From: Chionis minor
Lineage: Eukaryota; Chordata; Aves; Charadriiformes; Chionididae
Direction: 5' to 3'
Assembly (NCBI GenBank): GCA_013398295.1
Contig: VZSF01006833.1
Coordinates: 1-64,000, forward strand
Length of the DNA: 64,000 nucleotides
Both the position numbers and the translations under genes were made by a program. The notes under the pieces are model-generated. The model searched no databases and was not told where the DNA came from. It was given only the letters and a program-made list of their open reading frames with translations. Positions 23,666 through 34,900 of this stretch are shown in pieces; the stretch's first letter is position 1; each line of letters begins with the position of its first letter.

Positions 23666-24169
23666 AATTAGCAATTCAAAAAAACCCTAAAAGCAATCTA
23701 AAAATAAGAGAATAAAACGTGTTGGAATAAACATCAAATGTGTGGCCTTTAGCCAATATTACTGTAAATGTGACTGTAAGTCACGGGCAGGTGGAAGTCT
23801 CTGTCAACGCAGAGCTCCACTGGGCTTTGTCCTGTTGGTTCTGGGGATGTTCTCCAGCATCCTGCTCCCACGGGATGGGTTCAGATTCTTTTTTAGCCCT
23901 CCTTGACGGAACAGCTTCTGCAGAGAAGGGCACAGGAGAAATGTTTAACAACACTGGAAGCATTTGTTTGGAAAGCTAATGATAGGCTTCAAGGGTCTCT
24001 TGGTCGGTCGCTGGTAAGGCCTAGGAAGTGATGCTGGCAGCAACCTCAAAATTCCCTAATTTATTTGAGAATTCCTGTTTTGGAATAGATCCATGCTTCC
24101 TTTTTTCACCTTTTTGCGCCTGATACCTAATGTCAGCCTGTGAGATCATTTGGACTCACCAATTGTCCC
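23666..24169. other. Presumed ITSN2 intron 1, unique
   Basis: Nothing specific was recognised. Confidence 0.4.
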
Positions 24170-24285
24170 ATTTAAAAAAAATAAATATATAAAATATATA
24201 TGTATGTGTATATTTATGTGTGTGTGTATGTGTATACACAAATGTATCTATAATATGTGTGTGTGTATATATAAAAAACACTGGA
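24170..24285. repeat. Compound TA/TG microsatellite
   Basis: An A-run followed by irregular (TA)n, (TGTG)n and TGTATA units covers about 110 bp. It is a length-variable simple repeat. Confidence 0.8.
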
Positions 24286-25417
24286 ATGTCAAGTGTATTA
24301 ATGACACTGGTCTGTAATGTGTCAGATTTTTTAAAAAATCATTATAAAAAATAATTGTTCGTTCCTCACTGGGCAGTTATGTAAGCAACACAAGGCAGGA
24401 CAACTTCAGATTAAATACAGTTCTTCATTCGTTCAGGCAAACCAGGTGCGCATACGGCTATGAGGTTTACAGATGGCCCAGTGAGAATGAAGGACTTGTG
24501 GCCTATTACAATAGCATGATTTTTAAATGTCGTAATAACGTAAAATATATCAAGAGAGGTTTGTTAACAACTGATCCCAGACATTTTCATTTCTGTCACA
24601 GAAATGTGCAAGAGATACAAAAAGTGCTCTCCACTCATAAAAGTGGAGTGCTTGCCAGTTGTCTGATTTTTGTGATGAGATGTGCAGGAGTTTCCTTGTG
24701 GGGGGAGGAAGCGTAGGGGAAGTGATATTTCTGTACTTAATATTAAAATGTGTGGTTCTACTGGGAGGTGAAGGGTTTTTTAGTGAGGGAAGAAGGTTTG
24801 GTATCTGAAGAGGGAGAGACAGAGGGATCTGAGATGTGAATTTTATTTTTTTTAATTAAAGTAAAAATCTCTTTTTTGTGGTTGCATCCTGAACAATAGT
24901 TTCTCCGTGTAGAGTTGGGGATAATTATGTATACATTTAAGTATTTAACTAAGATTATGTCATCTGAAGAAAAAGCACACTGCGTTGTCTTAGTTCTGCA
25001 TTTGTAAAGCGGTGCTTATGCTTATCCCTCAGATAGTATTAGTGAATATTTTGCAATTCTAAAGATTTAATAGCATTAGTACAGATACTTTTGAAAAGCT
25101 ACATGCTAGAAAAACAAAATATGTCTTAGTACTCTGATAGTTTTTTATTATGAAAGTAAACTATTGAGATCCCTTTAAATGCTGCTTTTCAGTCTTTATG
25201 CAATAGCTTCAGAAAAGGAATAACTTCGCTGCGTTGGTTATGGAAAACTGGCTGACTGCAAATTTTTAATAGGACGAGTCATTTTTTCGGAATACATCAT
25301 GTAAGAGTGCTTTCTTTGCAGATTGCGTGTGGAATAATGGAATGGATGAATTTGAATAACAGTTGTTCTTCCACTTTTCTCAGCAGAAGCATTCAGTTAC
25401 AGAGCTGGGCATTGAAC
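24286..25417. other. Presumed ITSN2 intron 1, unique
   Basis: No exon or repeat family is supported. A small hairpin with CTCCAC/GTGGAG arms lies near 24630-24650. Confidence 0.4.

Positions 25418-25444
<27 letters not shown>
25418..25444. repeat. Poly-T tract (27 T)
   Basis: An uninterrupted run of 27 T lies about 430 bp upstream of the exon 2 acceptor. It may be the antisense tail of a retrocopy, but no body is recognisable next to it. Confidence 0.85.
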
Positions 25445-25448
<4 letters not shown>

Positions 25449-25876
25449 AAACGATATGCATAAATATTTACCAGGGAGAGCTGGAAAAGATCTGCTAGGA
25501 CCCGGGGTCTGTCCTCCCTCCAGGAGAGGGCTGTTCTCCAGGCCATATGTTCTGACATATTGTCAACTGTTTGTGTACATTATGCAGCAGTTGCTAAACA
25601 CTTGGTACTCTTTTCCTTTAAGAATGTGCCACTAGATTCAGGACTGCACTGCATACCCTATGAAAAAATAGAAGGGGAAAAAAGAAATAAAAAAAAAAAT
25701 CCCCCACCCCCTCGCAAATGTAAATTCAGCTTGTTCAGCAGCAGCCTGAAGCCCGGCATTGTTTGGTATCGGAAGTGTGAGCTGAAGGGGACAGGCATTC
25801 CCCCTGCTCAGCGGGAACGCCGAGCTACGTTTTGCCCTTGTTGCATTATTAATGGCACGATGTTTTTATGTTGCAG

Positions 25877-25891
25877 ATGGCTAAGAGCTAG
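25877..25891 (+). promoter_or_regulatory. ITSN2: Upstream ORF of 4 codons in the ITSN2 leader
   Basis: Directly after the splice acceptor TTGCAG, exon 2 begins ATGGCTAAGAGCTAG, which reads Met-Ala-Lys-Ser-stop. The stop ends 18 nt before the main ATG. Such a short upstream ORF is expected to lower translation of the main frame or to favour reinitiation. Its -3 context depends on the last bases of exon 1. Confidence 0.5.
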
Positions 25892-25940
25892 CGAGGGATA
25901 TTCAAGACCATGATGGCTCAGTTTCCCACAGCCATGAATG
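25877..25940 (+). CDS. ITSN2: ITSN2 exon 2: leader and start codon (coding 25910-25940)
   Basis: The acceptor TTGCAG ends at 25876 and the donor GTGAGT begins at 25941. Thirty-three leader bases precede ATGATGG, so two in-frame ATGs compete. The first has A at -3 and A at +4; the second has A at -3 and G at +4, which is the better context. The coding part gives [10 protein letters not shown] plus one base of Gly-11. A third Met (residue 9) is in frame. Confidence 0.92.
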
Positions 25941-28900
25941 GTGAGTAGCGCCGGTCGGTTTGTTTAGATAGGGAGCATTTGTCTTTATTTTAATATTATT
26001 ATTATTTGCTGAAACACGCTGATTTTTAGTACCTGCGGCAGCGTTATGGGCAGTTTGCTGCGGATTGCTTCCTGTAGCCTAACTCGCACTGTGAGACTGG
26101 GAGAAATTCAGTAGAAGCATTACTGCAGTGTAATTTGGAGTACAGATACGCCTGGAGCATCTGGTAATCTCAGATCATTTAAAGAGTTGAGGAACGTGTG
26201 ACTTGTAGTGTGAATGCTGTCTGACTTCTAGTGGGGAATATGCAAAGTAATAGTTGATTAAACTTGCATACCTTTTCTGTTACGCAATTCAGCGGAAAAT
26301 ATGTTTAATTATAATATATTATGCTTTTTATTTTAAACTGAAATATTTCAATGTGTTAAGCAGTTTGCTGCATTGACAGAAATCATCAGTCTTTCTCAAA
26401 AAAACCCCCGCAAACATTAAGAATTTTCCTCTTGATTCTGTGCCCTGTCTACTATAGAAACTTTTGGATTTGTTTCTTGGTGATTTCCTTTGAAAGACAT
26501 ATGAGACTTTAAAATTGTTTGTGTGTGTATGTATGTGTTGGAGTTCTGTATTTCTAGAGCAGGCTTATTTGTGAAGACACAATTTGCAAATATCTGCTGA
26601 GAAATTTGATGTTTACATGTATTTGTTCACAGGGCTAGCCAAAGTGAAAAGACAAGTATAAAAACAGTGCTTTGCACTTCAAATATTCCAGATAGGGAGT
26701 ATTTTTTTCGATAAAAATCGGGAAATAGATATAAGAAAATGCATTTAATCTCATTTATCTGTGAAGGTTACTGCAGGACTGAGAAGTCTTAGTTAACTAA
26801 TTTAGAAAATCATCACTGCTGAGTAAGGGGAAGTGTTTTTTTGCAGAAGAATGTTCAGATTTCAAATTAAACCTCTGTTTTACACATCTGTGTCACGTGT
26901 GCATAAAGCATTTTGTGAAAAAGGAATGGGTATGATCAACACCTTTTTTTATAGTCAGCTGCAGTTTGCTACAGACTTTGTTTCACAGACTTAACAATAA
27001 AAGAGAAGTAAAAGGAGTCAATATATTGTATATAATAGGGAAAAACCCAAGTACCAGATTTTTTTCCCCACTTCCTTGGACATAATGAAAAACTGTTTTT
27101 TTTAATTGCCACACGCGTTTTGCTCCTCAATTTAAAACAAACAAATAAAAGTTCTCTTCAGGGAGGATATAGATCTATGTTCTTGGCTGTCTTCATGGTT
27201 GATTTATGCGTAAGCTATTTGGTGCCTTTTTGGTTTGGCTTTTTACTCCTTGGTTCTGGTGGAGGGTTGCAAGTGTATTGGCAGCACTGAGCACATACGT
27301 GACTTGATCTCAGAAGTCTGTTAGCTTGGGAGAGCATTCTTTCCTTGATCTGAAATCCCTTGGGCAGTACTCTCCATCACTCTCAAAAGGAATGGTGCCA
27401 CAAGCCGCAGCTTTTCTCCTCGCAAAATTTTATTGTGTTGAAAATGAAAAACATAGTAAGAGAATGCAAGCAAGAGCAAGAGAGACAATAATCAAACCAT
27501 TCTGCTCCTCACAGAATATTTGAATGTGTATAGTTTTGCAGTCATATTCCTTACCAGAATTGATTATATTTCAAATAAGTCAGATGGGAGAAAAAGTAGT
27601 TTTAATGTAATTTCTGGGTAAATAGTGAGTGACCTTTGCTGTTGAAATTGTTCTTCCCTAGTCTGTGTTCCTCTTCCCTGTAACTTAGGGCCACTGTTGT
27701 TTGCATTCAAAGTAGATCATCTGCATTTACCACTCATTGCTCGGTGGAAACCTCTAATGATGTTGTTAGACCTTCATAGTGACTTCAGGCAGGAGATGAG
27801 GAATGAGGTTATGCGTGAGGCAGCTGAAGCATTAGGCATTGCTGCAGCCTGAGAGCGCTGGCTGCCTGCCACACCTTCCTCTTAGCAGAGCCTTGACCCT
27901 TTCCTTTTCTGTCCTACTAGGGGAAAAGGGTGGGTTTCTTCTGGGGGAAAAGCCCTCATATTCTCATCAAGGTACAGTATAGCAGAATCACAGATCACAG
28001 AATCACTTGGGTTGGAAGAGACCTTTAAGATCGAGTCCAAACATAAACGTAACACTGCCAAAACCACCACTAAACCATGTCCCTCAGCACCACGTCTACC
28101 CATCTTTTATCATTAGCTTTTAGTTCATTAGTAACGTAAGGCATGAAGTATTTTCTGTTTCAGGATTATTTTTGGCATTCAGCATTACAGAATAGTGAGT
28201 GGAGAGCATGATGTGTGTACGAGTCAGTGATTACACGATACAGGGTGACACTGAGTTGGAGAACTCCAGGGTTTACATCACAAAGCACGATACTCATATA
28301 GTCTCAAACAAATGGAAGTAGAAGATGCTACAATGCTGTATTTACCAACCTAAGCAGAGAAAGGGAAGTCTGTGCAGGACCTCAAGAAGGAAGGGTAACT
28401 GAGTTGTGTGCTTGAGTTCCAGTTGAGAAACTCAACTTCGCTGAGGACACCTTGAGCTGTTACTCAGAATATGCCTCCACCAGAGCAGGTTCCCAAGACT
28501 GTCCAGCTCTGCGTGTGGCTAATGGCCAAACCGCGTGTTATACCGAGAACTGGCTTATTCTTTTTTAATTATGTGGCCACATGTAAACTTCCGCTTGTTG
28601 AGGTATTGTGTGCTCTAGGGGCACACGCTCTTGCTGGTCTGCTTACCTTTCTGCTCTGAAGTCATGAAAGGACGCCGTGAACAGAAAGGAGTTCCCTTTG
28701 ACCCTTGTTTCTCTCCAAGGTGACATTTGTGAACGCCTTACTAACAGGCTGGTAATTCAAAGAGCGAAAGTAGCGCTTAAGAGTGCACGTGGATTTGTCT
28801 GGAACTCAGGGCAGACTTGCCAGATTTTACAAATCTGTCTCCCGTGCAAAATGTAAAGGTTGTAGTGACATTTTATATGTCAGGCAAGGCTGAGTAACAT

Positions 28901-31900
28901 GTTTCTTCTTATGTAGAAAGGCTGCTAATTACAAAATACACATACAGCACCAGATGGATAACAGACATTTCTCTCTGTGGAGTCCAGTCCTATCAAAGAG
29001 CCACTCCAGGCATATCCATCTCTCCAGTGCACAAGTGAGATCAAGTATTGCCTGCTGAGGATCTCATTTTATCCTGTAACTGTCTGAATGTTGATCATTA
29101 ACTTTGTGAAAATGATAAAACAAACCCAGTCTCTGGTAGTTTATTCTCCTTACGGGCAGTTCTCTCTGTGGACAAAGGTTTCTTAGGAATTCGTCCCCAG
29201 TCTTGCAAAAGCTTTTGTGAACAGCATTTAGTTACACTAAATAACAAAAACTTCCAACGGTTGTATTTCTAAAGATGGAGTTAATATACTAACCACAGTT
29301 GAAAGGATGAAGGCTTTAAATAGGTTAAAATGCACTTCCACTTCATTTGTCTCTGTGATTGCTGTCTTTATCACAGAGCAGGAAAAAGTCGTCTGCGCTG
29401 CCATGGGGTGCCTTCTTTACAGCTGGAGAGCCATTGCAAGACGTTGATGTTCTCCTAACTCCCCTTCTTCTGTAGGCTGGATTCTTTTCAGGGTTTAATA
29501 TCCATCTGATGCTGGATCTTGCTTTGCGGAGATTTAATCTTGATGGTGCAGCCGGAACAAGGAAAGCGGTATTTGCCGATCAGTATCTTTCACATTGTTT
29601 CCTTAAGCACCGTTGGAATTTTTGGCCTTTGCTTTTTCGTGTTTATGTTTTTATTTGTCCTTCCTCTTCCCTCCTACCACCTGTTTCCTTTTGATAGAAT
29701 TTTTTTTTGTGGTCCAGCAGGAAAATACCTCTGATAAACTGAGGTGCAAAAAGTAATACTCGTTACTTATTTTCTATGCTTTTCAACCTTCATAAGTCAA
29801 ACCGGATTTTATGCTGTTGTGAATAGAACTGAGTTTTATGTCCTTGCACTTAAGTGTGTTGTAGACTAGGATAGACATGAATGGGTTGAGTGAGGTCCGG
29901 GTTCCACTGATGTCAAGGGTAAAACACTCGCTGGTGCTGAGTTCTGATGCATCTTCTCTATTAAGAAAAAGTCTGTCTTGAGATCCATGGTCTGACTTTT
30001 TTTTTTTTTGAATGAGGAGGAACCCTGGTCATCACAGTTCAACTAAAAACTACTTGAATGCAACCTGACTCTTAACCTTGTGTGCACTGTAGATATGGAA
30101 ACGGTAGACTTGGATATCAGCAAGTGTGGATAAAGATACTAAGCTGAATTAGACTTTGCAAAGAAAATACAAGAACTTCTTCACCTATGTAAAAGAAGGA
30201 AAAGGAAAGAAATTCTAGGACAAAACCAAGTATTTTCTGTGTCCTTACTTACAAATTAATCCTTCCTCTCACTTTTCAGTGAGGACAGTGGTGTCAGTCG
30301 ATACGGAGCAAAATTCATATGCTCATGTGGGGTGCATATCTTCCACTGTCACACTCTGCAAAAAAATCAGATTTTCAATCATGCGTGCATTATTATATGT
30401 TTTCTTTAATCCTAACAAGTCAGAAATAGCACTACAGGATTGCAGAATACAAAGTGGTTTATTCATATTTAATTATGAGCGTAATATGATTCACATGGAA
30501 GATGTAAGAGGAAGTTTCGGAAGGAAGAAATAATTAGACTTGGAGGTAAATATTAAATTGAATAAATGGAACTAGGTTTTCGTAAAGAAAGATTGCACCT
30601 TATGCTTTCTTCAGTAACTTAATTTTGTAGACAAAGTAACAGACTCCTTGTTTGGACTTTGTTAGAAAAATAACTGTCTAAAAGAGAGAGAAAATGCAAA
30701 TATTAGGTTAGGATGTTGTAATAGTGATATCCTTCATGGATTTTTATCTCAAGACCAGTCTTACTTGTTATTATTTTATGGTAACATCATCACTAAAAAG
30801 CAAATGTATGCTGGTTAAATTGGTTGATGATACAAACTTAGGAGTAATTTTCTAGGCAGAATTATACAGTATGAACTGCATATAATTGGTTAAATTTCAT
30901 AACATTTCTGTTGTGTGGTCTTCAAAGAGCTTTTAGTCATATCATTATGGGCTGGAAGAATTTTTGCTGTATGCTGGGAACTCAGCAGTTGGCAGTGACT
31001 AAGGAGGAAGACAACCGGATGTATTAGGTGATCACATAATAATTACGTGATTTGAGGGAGAGGAAATGCATCCTGAAATATGACGGGTGAAATAAGGAGT
31101 ACTGTGTGCTGTTGCATAAGGCACTGGTGAGACATCTTGTGGGATATAGGGTAGAATTTGGGTTATCTGCTTAGGAGGGAAAAAATCCAAACCAATAATT
31201 GTAATAGATGCAGAGTTTGGCTTCAGTCTTATAGAGGAGAAATGAATTAAGTGTTGAGAAAGACTACAGAGATTGGCTTGTTAACCTACCAAAATAAAAG
31301 CTTACTTTTTTTTTTAATTGTATTTACTTTACAGTAAATAAATTTGCTCTTTATTTTTTTTTATTAGCAAGATAAACATTAAGGAGGGAAAATGACTAAG
31401 TACAATGTTAGCACAAGGTTAAATTGAGGTGAATCAGCGGTTGGTGCAGTTGGTCTGGAAATGGGAATGGTTCTGTCAGCAGTAACGTTCTGGTCCATGG
31501 TCAAGGAAAAAGTCTGTTTGCCTCAAGGCAGAGCTCACATTTTAGGAAAGAATTAATGTATTACAGTTTCTTGGAGTAGCAGCAGTCTGGATGTGGTGAC
31601 CTTGGTAGTTGTTTCCAATCCCATGCTCCTAAAATGTAAAAAAAAAAAAAAAAAAAAAAAAAATTAGATAATACCTTAGTGAAAATTAGTGTTCGATCTT
31701 CACCCATTAACTTATTTTAAGCCTATAGCTTCTTTGTTTTGCTAAGATTTTACTTTGTTGTTATCACGTGTTAGCTTTTATAAGGTAAGCTTACACTGAG
31801 TCGGGTTTTTATCTGGAATAATAATACTATAATGCAAGTTGCTCTATTCATTTTGGATGTAAGTGAGACTTCCTGATGGTTTTTCTCCAAAGCATGTAAA

Positions 31901-34900
31901 AACCAAATTAAAAAAAGGCAACAGCGAAGTAAGATCTACAAATACTTCCCCAAAATGGAGCCAAAACCTGAAGGCTTATGAAGGGACGCAGAAACATAAA
32001 TCTATCCCATGGCTGAGTTTCAAAGAGCTTTGACTGTTAGCATTTTCATTTCCTTGAAGGGTTAGCTCCAAAAGTTTGGGAAATGTACTACTCTGATAAA
32101 CCACTTCATGTTGTTGTTGCAATTTAGGGTTGACGAGCATTGTGTGAAGCGGTACCATCTTAACATCTACTAAATCCTATGTCGTCTGTGATCATTGTGG
32201 CCGCTTTGAACTGGCCATAGAGGATATTAATTGGTATTGGCAGAATGAGTTCAGGTTTAGTCCACTAATTATAATGACAAGAATAAACACATTTTTAGAC
32301 ATTGTGGTCTGTCGAATGTATTTATATACTGCTGTGTAACTTCAGTGAGGAATCTTGTACGTTCGGGCTTTTCAAGATACTGCATCCGTTCTTGAGGACA
32401 TCTGTTGTTTTTCTTACAATGGAACAGTGACCTTAAATCATAATTGAGATAGCTAGGAGGGGTGAAATCCTGGAAAACTAAAAGAATATCAGCCTTCATG
32501 GGACTAGCGTGATTATGAAGTACTTTCAGAGAAAATATTTTAATAACTTAAAAACATTTGTGGTTTAGTTGGATGTGAAGTTCTGTGTTTGCGAGTCTCA
32601 AAAACAGGTAAGATTGAGTATCAAGAGCTATCTTAGTGGTGTTTATTGGAGTAATTTGTTTTAAAGTTATATTAATTTTTTTTTTAATAATACTTGGTAT
32701 ATTTTTAAGGCACGTAGCACCATTTTCCCCTGCATTTCTTCTCATAACCATAATTTTGTGTTTAGCCATGATCTCTGCAGTACATTTTTGTTTCTTTAGG
32801 AAACATATATTTTATGAAAGTCATGGTTTCCCTGTTATCGAAGAACTCTGCAGTTGTTACAGTGTGTGGTGATACTTGTGTAGCAGTATGGAAAAGAGTA
32901 CACTTATATTTTCTAAAGAACTGCAGGTAAAATTTGCTGTGCAACAAATTGTAGTGCTTTCATAACACTGTATTTCACAAGAAATTTTCCAAGCTTGGGG
33001 AGAATAAAGCACAGGTGTGAGTTAAGTTAGAAGCTGTTTCTCATCTAGGTGATGTGGGTTAGAAGGCCAGCAGAAGTACTGCTCTTCTTTCTCACATTTT
33101 CTGTATTCGGACTGAATTAAGAAATACACAGACAGTACTTTTTAACTCAACATCCACTAGGCTTACCTTTCTGGAAATTATCCACCCTGCTGTTGCCAGG
33201 ATCTGTTACAGTGGAGGCTCTGGAAAAATGTAGAATTAGACATGGAGTAAGGATTGCTGTGAAAAAGATGGCCAAAGAGAGAACGTCGCTCCTGTGTTGA
33301 GGGAGACTAAATGGATTAGAGCTGTTTAGCTTAGTTCAGAGACAGCGAGTTGAGGATATGATAGAAATCTGTAAAGCCAAAATAGTATAGAAAGGGCTAA
33401 CAAGGGAAAGAATATCCCCTGTTTTTTCATAACTGAAAAGGAGAGCAATACCTAGTGAAATTATTGAGATTAAGGCAGGCAAAAGAAAATGGTTTGTTGG
33501 TTGGTTTGCTTCACATAATGAACAACTCTGTTTTGGGACTCACTGTCTGAAGATGCTTTGGAACCAAAAGTTTTAAGTACATGGAATCAAAACTTGGGGA
33601 GGAAAGATCTATGCCATGGCTGTTAAATGTTTTTTGGTTGTTTGTTTTGGTTTTCTTTTTTTTTTTTCAGTACCTTTCTGGCTCAAGAAACCTGCCAAAT
33701 TGCTGATTTCTGACAGCTAAGAAACTGTAATGCTCAGGGAAGAACTCTGTTCCTAGTTCTATTCCCTAAGTGGCTCTACGAGCACTGTGGAGGCAGGGTT
33801 AGGGACTATGGTATAAACTGATACCAAAGGTCTTATAAGTTAGACAATTTTTAATTTATTATATTTAAAATCAAATTCCCTAGTGTGCAGAGGAAATAGT
33901 ATGGTATATGTACTGGATATAGTTGGCATGTTCTGCTAATTAGTAATTTAACGTTAGAAGAAGTACTGTTTAAGCAAACTCTTATTCTTGCTTTTGTTAC
34001 CTTTATGTTTTCTTCCAGCTTTTCCTACCTGCTTGCTTTCTGTCAGGAATAGAAATTACAGAGAGGAGGGTGACAAAAACGATCAGAGATGCAGAACAGC
34101 TTCTATATGAGGCATAACTACATTGACTAGGACATTTCAGCTTAGAAAAGAAACGGTAGGGATTGGTGGATACAGTAGATGTCACCTTCTCAAGGTCATT
34201 TGGCATTTTGTAGGCAAGGGAATGATAACTGATGTCTGATAACACAAGAGTTAACCTGTATGGAATGAAAATACCATTGGCAGATATCAAACAAACAAGT
34301 GCTTTGCACATTGTCCAACAGTGAAAGCCGTAGGAAGCTGTGGGTGCCAAAAGGTTACTTGGATTCCTTAAGCAATTAGAGATAGGTGGATTTTCCTTCC
34401 ATTAATGAGGTACCACCTCTGGTTCAGGAGCTGCACTGGGGGCTGAGAAGATATACTGGGGAAGTTCCACCACGTGCTTGCCTCAGCCTGCCACTCTGTG
34501 CTGGGAGCCTCGCTGGGTAAATTACGTGTGAGCTGGCAGGGTCCTTACTGTGTTTTATTTCCTAAATTATCTCCTAATTCAATTTTATTCCACAGATCCT
34601 TCAGGAAATACCTCTTCATTTTCCTTCTCTCCCACCTTTCCTGTGTATTTTTTTCTTTTTTTTTTTATTTGGTGGTTCTTCTCTTTTCCTCTTTCCTTTC
34701 AAGTCTGTATCGCAATTCTCTGTTGTAAATATAGCCCTTCAGCCTTCCTCCTGCTCCCAGACTTCCTCCTCAAATCTGAGAACCCAGAAATGTTTTTACT
34801 CTAATGGCCAGATAATGATGAGAACTACAAAAATTATTATAAAGGATCTAATATTTCAGCGTTCTGCTCTGATTTTATGTCAGTGTATGTTTTTGTAGGA

